64,000 nucleotides of DNA from Corallococcus interemptor (GCF_003668875.1 NZ_RAWM01000002.1:62001-126000), one strand, 5' to 3'; positions 35,649-44,060 are shown, numbered from the stretch's first letter. Made by a program: numbers and translations. Notes: generated by a model from the sequence alone, not told the origin.

Positions 35649-35782
35649 AAGAAAGGCGTGATGGACGACGGTTTCTGAAAGGCTTTGGAAGTCCCATGGC
35701 CGCGCGCTAAGAGGCGCACGGCGTCCGCCGCCCTTTTCCCCCTCGGGTCTTCAAGGGGCGGCCCAACCGGAGGCATGCCGCG

Positions 35783-36910
35783 GTGGCCAGCGCGTACTCG
35801 AAGGACCTGTTGTTGACGATGTACCGGAAGATGTACCTCCTGCGCCGCTTCGAGGAGCGGGCCGGCCAGCAGTACACGCTGGGGAAGATCGCCGGCTTCT
35901 GCCACCTCTACATCGGGCAGGAGGCCGTGGCGGTGGGCTGCAACGAGGCCATCCGCCCGGATGACTACATGCTGTCCGCCTACCGCGACCACGGCCAGCC
36001 GCTGGCGCGTGGCAGCGACGCCGGGATGATCATGGCGGAGCTGTTCGGCCGGGGCACCGGCTACAGCAAGGGCAAGGGCGGCTCGATGCACATCTTCGAC
36101 ATCGAGCACCACTTCTACGGCGGCTACGGCATCGTCGGCGGGCAGATTCCGCTCGCGGCGGGCATGGCCTTCGCCAGCCGCTACCGCAACGAAGACCGCG
36201 TCACGGTGTGCTTCTTCGGCGACGCGGCCGCCAACCAGGGCTCGTTCCACGAGACCTTCAACATGGCGCAGAAGTGGAAGCTGCCGGTCATCTACATCTG
36301 CGAGAACAACCGCTACGGCATGGGCACGGCCATCGCGCGCACGTCCGCGGTGCCGGAGATCCACAAGCGCGCCTCCGCGTACGGCATGCGCGGTGAGGCC
36401 GTGGACGGCATGGACGTCCTCAAGATGTACGAGGCCGTGAAGGACGCCGCGGAGTACTGCCGCGCGGGCAAGGGCCCCGTGCTGCTGGAGGCGAACACGT
36501 ACCGCTTCCGCGGCCACTCCATGGCGGACCCGGCGAACTACCGCACCAAGCAGGAGGTGGAGGACGAGCGCAAGAACGACCCCATCCCGAAGCTGCGCGA
36601 GTTCGCGATGGAGCAGGGCTTCAAGCTCACCGACGCGGACTTCGAGGCCATCGAGGAGGAGGAGAAGCGCGCGGTGGACGCGGCGGTGAAGTTCGCCGAC
36701 GAGTCGCCCGAGCCCAGCGTGGACGAGCTGTGGCGCGACACCATCGTGGAAGAGGGCGAGCAGGACGTGCGCCCGCGTGAGCGCGTGCTGGGCGTGAAGG
36801 TCACCCACTGGCCGAAGTACCCGTCGGGCCAGGAGCTGAAGGTGACATGGGACCTGGAGCCCCGCGCCGAGGCCGAGCAGGCGGACAAGAAGGCGGGCCT
36901 GATCCGCTAG
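35783..36910 (+). CDS. pdhA: Pyruvate dehydrogenase E1 component, alpha subunit
   Basis: 375 residues, GTG start with GGAGG upstream. The thiamine-diphosphate binding region is FFGDAAANQGS through ENNRYGMGT, typical of PdhA. GYSKGKGGSMHIFD and EANTYRFRGHSMADP are strong E1alpha signatures; the latter carries the phosphorylation-loop position, though bacterial enzymes are not usually phosphorylated. With E1beta it decarboxylates pyruvate and acetylates the lipoyl group of E2. First of three consecutive genes for the complex; E3 is not in the operon. Confidence 0.95.
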   Translation: MASAYSKDLLLTMYRKMYLLRRFEERAGQQYTLGKIAGFCHLYIGQEAVAVGCNEAIRPDDYMLSAYRDHGQPLARGSDAGMIMAELFGRGTGYSKGKGGSMHIFDIEHHFYGGYGIVGGQIPLAAGMAFASRYRNEDRVTVCFFGDAAANQGSFHETFNMAQKWKLPVIYICENNRYGMGTAIARTSAVPEIHKRASAYGMRGEAVDGMDVLKMYEAVKDAAEYCRAGKGPVLLEANTYRFRGHSMADPANYRTKQEVEDERKNDPIPKLREFAMEQGFKLTDADFEAIEEEEKRAVDAAVKFADESPEPSVDELWRDTIVEEGEQDVRPRERVLGVKVTHWPKYPSGQELKVTWDLEPRAEAEQADKKAGLIR

Positions 36911-36964
36911 CGCCCACGTTCCCCCAAGCCACTACCCTTTCGAGATTCGAGTTCGGAGCCGACG

Positions 36965-37954
36965 ATGCCCGAGTTGATGTATCGCGAAGCATTGAACCAG
37001 GCGCTCGCCGAGGAGATGGAGCGCGACGCCAATGTGTTCCTCATTGGCGAGGAAGTGGGCCGCTACAACGGCGCCTTCAAGGTGTCCCAGGGCCTGTTGG
37101 ACAGGTTTGGCAGCGCGCGCATCATCGACGCGCCCATCAGCGAGCTGGGCTTCACGGGCCTCTCCGTGGGCGCGGCGGCGGTGGGCCTGCGTCCGGTGGT
37201 GGAGATGATGACCTGGAACTTCGCCATCCTGGCGATGGACCAGATCGTCAACAACGCGGCCAAGCTGCGCCACATGAGCGGCGGCCAGCTGCGCTGCCCC
37301 ATCGTGTTCCGCGGCCCGGGCGGCGCGGGCGGCCGGCTCTCCAGCCAGCACAGCCAGGCGCTGGAGGCCAACTACGCGCACTTCCCCGGCCTGAAGGTGA
37401 TCGCCCCGGCGACCCCGGCGGACGCCAAGGGCATGCTCAAGGCCGCCATCCGGGACGAAAACCCGGTGGTGATGTTCGAGGGCGAGCGCCTCTACGCCAT
37501 CAAGGGCGAGGTGCCGGAAGGCGAGCACATCGTTCCGTTGGGCAAGGCGGACGTGAAGCGTGAGGGCACGGACGTCACGCTGATCACCTGGAGCCGGATG
37601 TACTACTTCTGCATGGAGGCCGCGGAGGCCCTGGCGAAGGAAGGCATCAGCGTGGAGGTGCTGGACCTGCGCACCCTGCGGCCCCTGGACGAGGAGGCCA
37701 TCCTCGCGAGCGTGCGCAAGACGAACCGCGCGGTCATCTGCGAAGAGGGCTGGGCGCTGGCGGGTATCGGCGCGTCCGTGGTGGACCTCATCCAGTCCCA
37801 GGCGTTCGACGACCTGGACGCGCCCGTCGTGCGCGTCACCGGGTTGGATGTGAACATGTCCTATGCGGCGAATCTGGAGAACGCGACGCAGCCGGACGCG
37901 CCCAAGATCATCGAAGCCGTCAAGAAGGTCATGTACCGCGGCGAGGGGGCCTGA
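36965..37954 (+). CDS. pdhB: Pyruvate dehydrogenase E1 component, beta subunit
   Basis: 329 residues. PELMYREALNQALAEEM and GEEVGRYNGAFKVSQGL at the start, with ELGFTGLSVGAAAVGLRP and the Glu59-region motif, are typical of the TPP-dependent beta subunit; SRMYYFCMEAAE replaces the usual GRMVHECLEAA, still in the same place. It supplies the acid-base residues for the E1 heterotetramer. 54 bases after pdhA; pdhC follows 6 bases after its stop. Confidence 0.95.
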   Translation: MPELMYREALNQALAEEMERDANVFLIGEEVGRYNGAFKVSQGLLDRFGSARIIDAPISELGFTGLSVGAAAVGLRPVVEMMTWNFAILAMDQIVNNAAKLRHMSGGQLRCPIVFRGPGGAGGRLSSQHSQALEANYAHFPGLKVIAPATPADAKGMLKAAIRDENPVVMFEGERLYAIKGEVPEGEHIVPLGKADVKREGTDVTLITWSRMYYFCMEAAEALAKEGISVEVLDLRTLRPLDEEAILASVRKTNRAVICEEGWALAGIGASVVDLIQSQAFDDLDAPVVRVTGLDVNMSYAANLENATQPDAPKIIEAVKKVMYRGEGA

Positions 37955-37960
37955 ACGCGT

Positions 37961-39589
37961 ATGGCTACGCCCATCCAGATGCCCAGCCTTTCCCCGACGA
38001 TGAAGGAGGGGAAGATCGTCAAATGGCTGAAGAAGGTGGGAGACAAGATCTCCTCCGGAGACGCCATCGCCGAGGTGGAGACGGACAAGTCCAACCTCGA
38101 GGTGGAAGCCTTCGACGACGGCTACCTCATCTCCATCGCCGTGCCCGAGGGCGAGGTCGCCACGGTGGGTTCGCCCATCGGCTTCCTCGGCGCCAAGGGT
38201 GAGAAGGCCACCGGTGGTGGTGCGCCTTCGGCTCCTGCGCCCCAGAAGACGGAGGCCCCCAAGGCCGCCGCTCCCGCCGCGCCGAAGCCTCCCGAGCAGG
38301 CCCCGGCCCCCGCCGCCAGCGGCGCGGGCGAGGGGATTGCCATCCTGATGCCCTCCCTCTCTCCGACGATGACGGAGGGGAAGATCGTCAAGTGGCTCAA
38401 GAAGGAGGGGGACAAGGTCTCCTCCGGTGACGCCATCGCCGAGGTGGAGACGGACAAGTCCAACCTCGAGGTGGAGGCGTACGACGACGGCACGCTCGCG
38501 CGCATCACCGTGCAGGCGGGTGACATGGCCAAGGTCGGCGCGCCCATCGCGTTCCTCACGCCCAAGGGCGCCAAGGCCGGGGCCTCTGCTCCGGCGGCCG
38601 CGCCGAAGGCTCCTGCCCAGGCCCCTGCCGCCGCGGCTCCGTCCGCGCCCGCCGGGGGACAGGCCGCTCCGCCGCGCCGCGAGGCTCCTGCCTCCGGTGG
38701 CGGCCGGCTGCGTGCGAGCCCCCTGGCGAAGCGCATGGCCCAGGAGCGCGGGCTGGACATCAGCCAGGTGCGCGGCACGGGCCCGCTGGGCCGCGTGGTG
38801 AAGCGCGACGTGGAGCAGGCGCTGGGCCAGGGCCTGGCGAAGGCTCCCGCGCAGGCGCCGGCGGCGAAGAAGGCCGCGACGCAGCCGGAGGCCCGCGCCT
38901 TCGGCACGCGTCCGGAGCCGCAGGCGGTGCCCGTGTCCTCCATGCGCAAGGTGATTGCCCAGCGCATGTCGGAAGTGAAGCCCGGCGTGCCGCACTTCTA
39001 CCTCACGGTGGAGGTGGAGATGGACGCCGCGGTGAAGATCCGCGAGGAGGCCAAGGCGCTGGACCTCAAGGTGTCCGTCAACGACATCATCGTGAAGGCG
39101 GCGGCCATCGCGCTGCGGCGTTCACCGAAGATGAACGTGTCGCTCCAGGGCGACCAGGTGCTGCACTACGGCACCGTGGACGTGGGCATCGCCGTCGCCA
39201 TCGAGGACGGGCTGATCACGCCCATCATCCGCGACGCGGACCTCAAGGGCCTGCAGGCCATCTCCGCCGAGTCCCGCGACATGGCGGAGCGCGCCCGCAA
39301 GCGCTCGCTGAAGCCCGCCGAGTACAACGGCGGCTCGCTCACGGTGAGCAACCTGGGCATGTACGGCATCGACCAGTTCATCGCCGTCATCAACCCGCCC
39401 CAGTCCGCCATCATCGCGGTGGGCGCCGTGGCGGAGAAGGCCGTGGTGCGTGACGGCCAGCTGGCGGTGCGCAAGATGATGACGGTGACGCTGTCGGGTG
39501 ACCACCGCGTCATCGACGGGGCCACCGGCGCGGAGTACCTCCGCGAGCTGAAGGGCCTGCTGGAGCACCCCTCGCGGCTGTTGTTCTAG
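37961..39589 (+). CDS. pdhC: Pyruvate dehydrogenase E2 (dihydrolipoamide acetyltransferase)
   Basis: 542 residues. Two N-terminal lipoyl domains with lipoate lysines K43 and K166 in VETDKSNLEV, joined by Ala/Pro-rich linkers, a peripheral subunit-binding domain (RASPLAKRMAQERGLDI through GRVVKRDV) and the catalytic core ending with SGDHRVIDGATGAEYL, where the His-Asp of the HxxxD motif sits. Transfers acetyl to CoA in the cytoplasm. The two lipoyl domains are nearly identical even at DNA level. The next gene is convergent. Confidence 0.96.
   Translation: MATPIQMPSLSPTMKEGKIVKWLKKVGDKISSGDAIAEVETDKSNLEVEAFDDGYLISIAVPEGEVATVGSPIGFLGAKGEKATGGGAPSAPAPQKTEAPKAAAPAAPKPPEQAPAPAASGAGEGIAILMPSLSPTMTEGKIVKWLKKEGDKVSSGDAIAEVETDKSNLEVEAYDDGTLARITVQAGDMAKVGAPIAFLTPKGAKAGASAPAAAPKAPAQAPAAAAPSAPAGGQAAPPRREAPASGGGRLRASPLAKRMAQERGLDISQVRGTGPLGRVVKRDVEQALGQGLAKAPAQAPAAKKAATQPEARAFGTRPEPQAVPVSSMRKVIAQRMSEVKPGVPHFYLTVEVEMDAAVKIREEAKALDLKVSVNDIIVKAAAIALRRSPKMNVSLQGDQVLHYGTVDVGIAVAIEDGLITPIIRDADLKGLQAISAESRDMAERARKRSLKPAEYNGGSLTVSNLGMYGIDQFIAVINPPQSAIIAVGAVAEKAVVRDGQLAVRKMMTVTLSGDHRVIDGATGAEYLRELKGLLEHPSRLLF
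37979..38479 (+). repeat. Near-identical duplicated lipoyl domain (369-bp period)
   Basis: The stretch beginning ATGCC at 37979 recurs at 38348 and stays alike for about 130 bases, through the lipoate site (TCCAACCTCGAGGTGGA appears in both). Differences are few and mostly synonymous, suggesting recent duplication or gene conversion within pdhC. Confidence 0.8.
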
Positions 39590-39609
39590 CGGTCGAGCGG
39601 TCCGCTGGC

Positions 39610-39640
39610 TTCGCCCCCGTGCGACGTGCACGGGGGCGAA
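39610..39640. terminator. Hairpin between convergent genes pdhC and the 68-residue gene
   Basis: TTCGCCCCCGTGC (39610-39622), loop GACGT, and GCACGGGGGCGAA (39628-39640): a 13-bp stem. No U-tract on either strand, so Rho-independent function is uncertain, though the position is right for both genes. Confidence 0.5.
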
Positions 39641-39653
39641 AGCCCGGCGAGGA

Positions 39654-39860
39654 CTACTCCCGCGTCGGCTCTTCCGACTCGACGTCCTTCTCCAGCTTGC
39701 GCTGGGCTTCCGTCACGTCCGCCTGGTCCGCGCGCTTCGTGCCCGTCTCCAGGTCCTCCTCGTGCTCCGGGCTGCGGCCCTTGATGCCGGGCCACGGATC
39801 CGGGCGGGTGGCCTGCACGTGCTTCACGGGCTCCAAATCCTCGTTCTTCTTGTTCGCCAT
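39654..39860 (-). CDS. Small hydrophilic hypothetical protein
   Basis: 68 residues, very hydrophilic: Lys/Glu/Asp-rich with a central DPWPGIKGRSPEHEED, and no hydrophobic core, so probably disordered. The ATG follows GGAGTGACGC at usable distance, and codon third positions are GC-rich as in neighbours. No family recognised. It converges on pdhC and is divergent from the DUF2795 gene. Confidence 0.55.
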   Translation of the reverse strand: MANKKNEDLEPVKHVQATRPDPWPGIKGRSPEHEEDLETGTKRADQADVTEAQRKLEKDVESEEPTRE

Positions 39861-40028
39861 GGTGCGTCACTCCTCCCCGGAGCCGGGGTGTGGGTACGAC
39901 TTCCGTGGCGGTACGGTGGGATGCCCACCTCCGCGCCGCCACCCGGTGGGATGGAGGCGCGGAGCGCTTGTCTGCCTGACTCCCTTCGGACGGCGAAAAA
40001 AGGTCAGCAGGCGGTGCGGTTCGCTGCT

Positions 40029-40034
40029 TAACTT
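40029..40034 (+). promoter_or_regulatory. Putative -10 box (TAACTT) of a leaderless gene
   Basis: TAACTT ends 8 bases before the ATG at 40043, with no Shine-Dalgarno between. No clear -35 box. Confidence 0.4.
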
Positions 40035-40042
40035 CTCACTCA

Positions 40043-40315
40043 ATGAACGACGACATGACTCGCGAGCGCCTGGGACTTGGACTGCGGGAGGTGGAGCCGT
40101 CTCCGGCCCCCCTGACTCCGGTGGTGTCCCTGGCGCACTCGCTGCAGCAGGCGCTGCTCGGCGCGCTGTACCCGCTCACCGCGGAGCAGCTGGTCTGGGT
40201 GGCGCGGGAGAACGAGGCGCCCTCGCACGTGGTGTCGCTGCTGGGCACGTTGCCCCGGGGCCGTTTCCCGTCGGTGGACAGGGTGGCCCTCGCGCTCGGC
40301 AACGCCTCCGTCTGA
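40043..40315 (+). CDS. DUF2795 domain protein
   Basis: 90 residues. After a short acidic/disordered start, residues ~30-88 match the DUF2795 pattern: a helix with LQQALLGALYPLTAEQLVW, then ARENEAPSHVVSLLGTLP and a terminal helix after FPSVDRVALAL. Members are small helical proteins of unknown function found in many actinobacteria and myxobacteria. Stand-alone gene, 135 bases upstream of a histidine kinase gene. Confidence 0.75.
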   Translation: MNDDMTRERLGLGLREVEPSPAPLTPVVSLAHSLQQALLGALYPLTAEQLVWVARENEAPSHVVSLLGTLPRGRFPSVDRVALALGNASV

Positions 40316-40450
40316 GGTGGAGTGTGGTTTGCGACGTTCGTTTGCGGCCTGGGTACAAGGTACCCCCAGGCGCGCGGTCGGACGTGCGCGTTATCTTCGG
40401 CGGGACCAGCCTGTCTTCCGGATGAGGAAGCCATGGTCTGGAGGAGCTCC

Positions 40451-41608
40451 ATGAACGCCTCGGACCTGCCCGCCGTGCTGTACGTGGACGACGATGCCCT
40501 CAACCTGAGGGTGTTCGACGCCAACTTCGGGCAGCGGTTTCGCATCTTCCGGTGCTCGTCCCCCAACGAGGCCCTGGCGCTCCTGGAGCAGCGGCGCGCC
40601 GAGATTGGCGTGGTGCTGTCCGACCAGCGCATGCCGGGCATGACGGGCGTGGAGCTGCTGGAGCGCGCCCGCAGCATCGCGCCGGACGCGCGGCGCATGC
40701 TGGTGACGGCGTACGCGGACATGCAGGCCGTCATCGACGCGGTGAACCGCGGCCAGGTGACGCGCTACTTCGTCAAGCCGTGGGACCGCGCGGAGCTGCT
40801 GGCGGCGCTGGAGGACGCGCTCAAGATTGCCCGGCTGGAGCTGCGCATCCGCGAAGTGGAAGGCCGGATGATGAAGTCCGAGCGTCTGGCCACGCTGGGA
40901 CAGGTGACGGCGGGCATCGCGCACGAGTTGATGGGCCCGGTGGGCTACCTCACGCAGAACGTGTCGTCGCTCCAGCGCGACATGGAGCGGGTGGTGCAGT
41001 ACGTGTCGCGGCACCTGCTGACGGATCCGGACGCGGAGGTGTCCTCCACCATCGAGGACCTGCCGTCGCTCATCAAGGATTTGTCCGAGGGCGCCACCCA
41101 CCTGCGCGGCGTGGCCCTGGGCCTGCGCGCGCAGGCGCGCGGCGAGGACATGGAGGCGACGGCGGAGGTGGCGGAGGTCGTCTCCTTCGCGGTGAAGCTG
41201 GCGCGCGCGGAGGTGCGGGACAGGGCGCGGCTGACCAGCAGCGGCGAGCCCATCCGCATCGTCTTCGGGCCGGTGAAGCTGTGCCAGGTGCTGCTCAACC
41301 TCATCGTCAACGCGGCGCAGGCCATGGAGGGCACGGGCCGGCCGGGCCGCATCGACGTGCGGTGGGCCGCGCGTGACGAAGACGTGGTGCTGACCGTGTC
41401 CGACAACGGCTGCGGCATCCCCCTGGCGCTCCAGGAGAAGGTGTTCCAGCCGCTGTTCACCACGAAGCCCGTGGGCATCGGCACGGGGCTGGGCCTGTCC
41501 ATCTGCCGCGAGCTGGTGATGCAGTTCGGCGGTCAGCTGCGCCTGTCGTCCACGCCGGGCGAGGGCACCGAAATCGAGCTCACCTTCAAGCGAGCCCCGC
41601 TCCCTTGA
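40451..41608 (+). CDS. Response regulator-histidine kinase hybrid (REC first)
   Basis: 385 residues, soluble. A receiver domain (1-125) carries VDDD, phospho-acceptor Asp58 (LSDQRMPGM) and Lys109 (VKPWD). A HisKA domain follows with the phosphorylated His158 in AHELMGPV, where the usual HExxNP has Gly for Asn. The HATPase has its N-box (LIVNAAQAM), G1 (DNGCGIP) and G2 (GTGLGLSI), so autophosphorylation should work. ATG 40451 follows GGAGGAG; an ATG at 40433 with GAGGAAG is equally possible. Its 3' end overlaps the next, convergent gene by 23 bases. Confidence 0.9.
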   Translation: MNASDLPAVLYVDDDALNLRVFDANFGQRFRIFRCSSPNEALALLEQRRAEIGVVLSDQRMPGMTGVELLERARSIAPDARRMLVTAYADMQAVIDAVNRGQVTRYFVKPWDRAELLAALEDALKIARLELRIREVEGRMMKSERLATLGQVTAGIAHELMGPVGYLTQNVSSLQRDMERVVQYVSRHLLTDPDAEVSSTIEDLPSLIKDLSEGATHLRGVALGLRAQARGEDMEATAEVAEVVSFAVKLARAEVRDRARLTSSGEPIRIVFGPVKLCQVLLNLIVNAAQAMEGTGRPGRIDVRWAARDEDVVLTVSDNGCGIPLALQEKVFQPLFTTKPVGIGTGLGLSICRELVMQFGGQLRLSSTPGEGTEIELTFKRAPLP

Positions 41609-42158
41609 GCCCGAAGGCGTTGTGCAGGAGCCGCCACACCCGGTAGAGGGTGTCGCTCTCCTGCGGCCGCACGTTCCGCACCAGCAGTGCGCGCCGGGGC
41701 GCCGCCTCCGGGCCGTATTCCACTACAAGTGCGTATCCGCCCTTCGGCGGCTGGATGATGTGCACCGCGCGCACGTCGTCGAAGGGGAAGGTCTCCGTGC
41801 GCGCCGCGCCCGGGGCCCACGCGAGCGTCTCCAGGCGCAGCGACTCCGTCTTGAAGTGCAGCACGAACCTGCGCCGCCGCAGCCGCGCCTCCGTCACCAG
41901 CGCGGCCCCCACCAGGGCCCCCGCCAAGAGGAGCAGCAGGCCAGCGCCGCCCGGCGTCCGGCCCTTGTCCAGGACGAGCAGCAGCAGTCCTGCCCCGGTG
42001 CACCCGGCGGCCAGGGCCACGAAGAGCGTGGGCAACAGCCGCAGCGTCCAGGCCGGCGGCAGGGATTCCCCCACCAGCCGGCCCCCGTCGTAGAAAAGCC
42101 GCACGTCGCCCAGCCGCGGCGGCACCCGGTTCTCCCGGAGCGCGTCTTCGAAGCTCAC
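41586..42158 (-). CDS. Hypothetical protein with two membrane segments
   Basis: 190 residues, GTG start. Cytoplasmic N-terminus of ~38 residues, two membrane segments (~39-62 and ~71-90), then a mostly beta soluble domain of ~95 residues (FDDVRAVHIIQPPKGGYALVVEYG) resembling the PH-like membrane-domain proteins, though I cannot place it in a family. A TATGCT box lies 6 bases upstream of the GTG. The last 23 bases overlap the end of the hybrid kinase gene on the other strand. Divergent from the response regulator at 42231. Confidence 0.7.
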   Translation of the reverse strand: MSFEDALRENRVPPRLGDVRLFYDGGRLVGESLPPAWTLRLLPTLFVALAAGCTGAGLLLLVLDKGRTPGGAGLLLLLAGALVGAALVTEARLRRRRFVLHFKTESLRLETLAWAPGAARTETFPFDDVRAVHIIQPPKGGYALVVEYGPEAAPRRALLVRNVRPQESDTLYRVWRLLHNAFGLKGAGLA

Positions 42159-42164
42159 CCGGCG

Positions 42165-42170
42165 AGCATA
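42165..42170 (-). promoter_or_regulatory. Putative -10 box (TATGCT) of a leaderless gene
   Basis: On the minus strand TATGCT ends 6 bases before the GTG start at 42158. No Shine-Dalgarno and no clear -35. Confidence 0.4.
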
Positions 42171-42230
42171 GTGGGCGCGCCTGATTCCCACCCTCGAAGT
42201 TGAACGTGAGCTGTGCGATCCTCCCAATTC

Positions 42231-43199
42231 ATGGATCTCCCGTTCGAGACCGGTGAAGGTGAAGGGGAAGGGCGGGGGACGCTCGCCTCGAAGGTGCTGC
42301 TGGTGGATGACGAGCCGGTGGTGCTCGACATCTGCGTGCGCCTTCTGGGGCGGGAGGCGGACCTCATCGTCTCTCCCGTGGGCAGCGCGGAGGAGGCGCT
42401 CGTCCTCTTGAAGGACCAGCGCTTCGACGTGCTGGTGACGGACAAGAACCTGCCCGGCATGGGCGGGGTGGAGCTGATCGCCGAAGCGCGGCGGATGCAG
42501 CCCGCGCTGGAGGCGGTGATGATTACCGCCTACGCCAGCTCCGAGTCCGTCATCGCCGCTTTCGCCGCCGGCGCCAGCGACTACATCGTGAAGCCCTTTG
42601 ACGACCTGCGGGTGCTGCGCGCGAAGGTGCGCGCCGCGCTGGAGCGCCGCTCGGAGCGGGTGCGCACGCGGGACGGCGCCCGGGAGATGGCCCGGCAGGC
42701 CGCGGCGCTGCTGGACGCTGGCCGGGACGCCCCGGAGCCCGCGCATGAGGCGCTGGAGACGGAGCTGCGCAACTACGAGCAGGCGGTGCGCATGGGCCCC
42801 GGCGGCAGCGTCGCGGTGGTGGGCAGCGCCGAGGCCGTGAAGGTGCTGCGCGACGCGGCCTTCGAGGTGGTGGAGCTGCCGCCGTACTCGCCCCAGCTGG
42901 AGACCGTGGACGTGGTGGTGGTGGAGACCGGGGACCCGCAGTGGCACACGCTGGCGGAGCGGCTTCAGGGCCGCTCTCCGGACGTGGTGCTCCTGGCCGG
43001 CGCGGACGCCGACCTGAGCGACCTGCTGGAGGCCATCACCCTGCGCATGGACCTGGTGGGCTACGGCCAGTCCAACGCCGCCCGCATCCTGCCGGAGAAG
43101 GTGCGCATGCTGCTGATGCGCCGGGGCATCCAGCGCGCCCAGCAGCGGCTCACCTCCGCCCTGGACGCCTTCCGCCAGAGCATCGCCGCCACGAACTGA
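42231..43199 (+). CDS. Response regulator with an unrecognised C-terminal domain
   Basis: 322 residues. A Gly/Glu-rich start (EGEGEGRG), then a receiver domain (20-140) with VDDE, Asp71 in VTDKNLPGM, Thr in MITAYAS and Lys121 (VKPFDD). Residues ~140-320 hold no known output domain; the part from 185 is alpha/beta with repeated VVV strands (VAVVGSAEAVKVLRDAAF, VVVVETGD), possibly a degenerate second receiver fold without the acidic pocket. Output is unknown. ATG at 42231 is chosen; GTG at 42213 is in frame upstream. Confidence 0.82.
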   Translation: MDLPFETGEGEGEGRGTLASKVLLVDDEPVVLDICVRLLGREADLIVSPVGSAEEALVLLKDQRFDVLVTDKNLPGMGGVELIAEARRMQPALEAVMITAYASSESVIAAFAAGASDYIVKPFDDLRVLRAKVRAALERRSERVRTRDGAREMARQAAALLDAGRDAPEPAHEALETELRNYEQAVRMGPGGSVAVVGSAEAVKVLRDAAFEVVELPPYSPQLETVDVVVVETGDPQWHTLAERLQGRSPDVVLLAGADADLSDLLEAITLRMDLVGYGQSNAARILPEKVRMLLMRRGIQRAQQRLTSALDAFRQSIAATN

Positions 43200-43274
43200 A
43201 AGAGAAACGCCCGGGCCGGGAAGCCACCGGCCCGCGGCGCACGGGAGCCAGAGCGTCGTAGCCCGCAAAGCGAA

Positions 43275-43304
43275 ACGCCCACCTTCGTTTCCGAAGGTGG
43301 GCGT
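43275..43304 (-). terminator. Terminator of the tRNA transcript
   Basis: 13-bp perfect stem: ACGCCCACCTTCG (43275-43287), loop TTTC, and its complement 43292-43304. On the minus strand it is followed by TTCGCTTTGC, a short U-containing tail. It lies just downstream of tRNA-Glu on that strand. Confidence 0.75.
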
Positions 43305-43311
43305 CTCTGAG

Positions 43312-43383
43312 TGACCCTGCCGGGATTCGAACCCGAGTTTGAGCCGTGAGAGGGCTCCGTCCTAACCACTAGACGACAGGGCC
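43312..43383 (-). tRNA. tRNA-Glu (anticodon CTC)
   Basis: 72 bases on the minus strand, CCA not encoded. The acceptor stem is GGCCCTG with CAGGGTC, the T-loop is GGTTCGAATCC, and the anticodon loop CTCTCAC is closed by GAGCC/GGCTC, giving anticodon CTC, which reads GAG. Confidence 0.93.
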
Positions 43384-43464
43384 GGCTTGCTTCCCTACAA
43401 CCACTTCGTTTCTGCTGCTGCTTCCTACATTCTCCGTTTTGCTTCGTCAACCGGAGATTTTCAG

Positions 43465-43535
43465 CTGGGGAACTAGGATTCGAACCTAGATAAGCAGAGT
43501 CAGAGTCTGCTGTCCTGCCGTTAGACGATTCCCCA
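43465..43535 (-). tRNA. tRNA-Gln (anticodon CTG)
   Basis: 71 bases on the minus strand, CCA not encoded. Acceptor stem TGGGGAA with TTCCCCA, T-loop GGTTCGAATCC, anticodon loop CTCTGAC between GCAGA and TCTGC, giving CTG, which reads CAG. It is upstream of tRNA-Glu on the same strand, 81 bases apart, likely on one transcript. Confidence 0.92.
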
Positions 43536-43603
43536 AGGCGCTGCGTGCTGCTCGCTGCGGTGTTGCGGGCGCTTCTACTACCGGCTTCTGCTGCTGACTT
43601 CAA

Positions 43604-44014
43604 CTACTTCGTTTTCCTGACCGGCTTGCCTTCGTTCTTCTTCGCCGGCTTCGCCGCCCCCTGCAGCGGGACGACATAGATGCGAACCTCTTCGTTCGCT
43701 TCGTAAATATTCAGCCCCTCGAAGTTCTTCCCGGAGGGGTTGGAGATGTGCACGGCCTTGACGCCCGGCTGGTTGACGATCGACCGCCTCGGGTAGCTCG
43801 AGGTCGGGTAGACGTTCTTGTAGTAGTCGAGCGTCGCTTCGAAGTCTCGCGAAGCCCGGTACCTGTTCTCGCCCACCTTCTGGGCACCATCCGGAATCTG
43901 GGCGCCGTTCACCAGCTCGGCGCCAGAGGCCGTTGCCCAGAGGGCCAGCAGCACCGCCCCGAGCGGGCGCGCCTTATAGAAATGCGGTCTCAGGCTGTCA
44001 AGCGGTCGCGTCAT
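43604..44014 (-). CDS. Small secreted hypothetical protein
   Basis: 136 residues. N-terminal signal peptide (ARPLGAVLLALWATASGA), then a mature ~100 residues with mixed strands and helices (RASRDFEATLDYYKNVYP is helical). A basic C-terminal tail (KKNEGKPVRKTK) follows IYVVPLQG. No family recognised. It has no Shine-Dalgarno, but a TATCTT box ends 8 bases before the ATG, with TGGACG 17 bases upstream. It lies between gltX and the tRNA genes on the same strand. Confidence 0.78.
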   Translation of the reverse strand: MTRPLDSLRPHFYKARPLGAVLLALWATASGAELVNGAQIPDGAQKVGENRYRASRDFEATLDYYKNVYPTSSYPRRSIVNQPGVKAVHISNPSGKNFEGLNIYEANEEVRIYVVPLQGAAKPAKKNEGKPVRKTK

Positions 44015-44022
44015 CGCCGGCC

Positions 44023-44051
44023 AAGATAGGGCCCGGCGATGTCCGCGTCCA
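44023..44051 (-). promoter_or_regulatory. Sigma70-type promoter of the small secreted protein, probably leaderless
   Basis: On the minus strand: TGGACG (44046-44051), a 17-base spacer, then TATCTT (44023-44028), which ends 8 bases before the ATG at 44014. No Shine-Dalgarno is present. Confidence 0.5.
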
Positions 44052-44060
44052 CCGCCAATC

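Noticed and set aside
43061-43603. Minus-strand frame across the tRNA genes
   Set aside because: Its translation contains the familiar artefact of a translated tRNA (SSNGRTADS). The structure of the two tRNAs explains the sequence.
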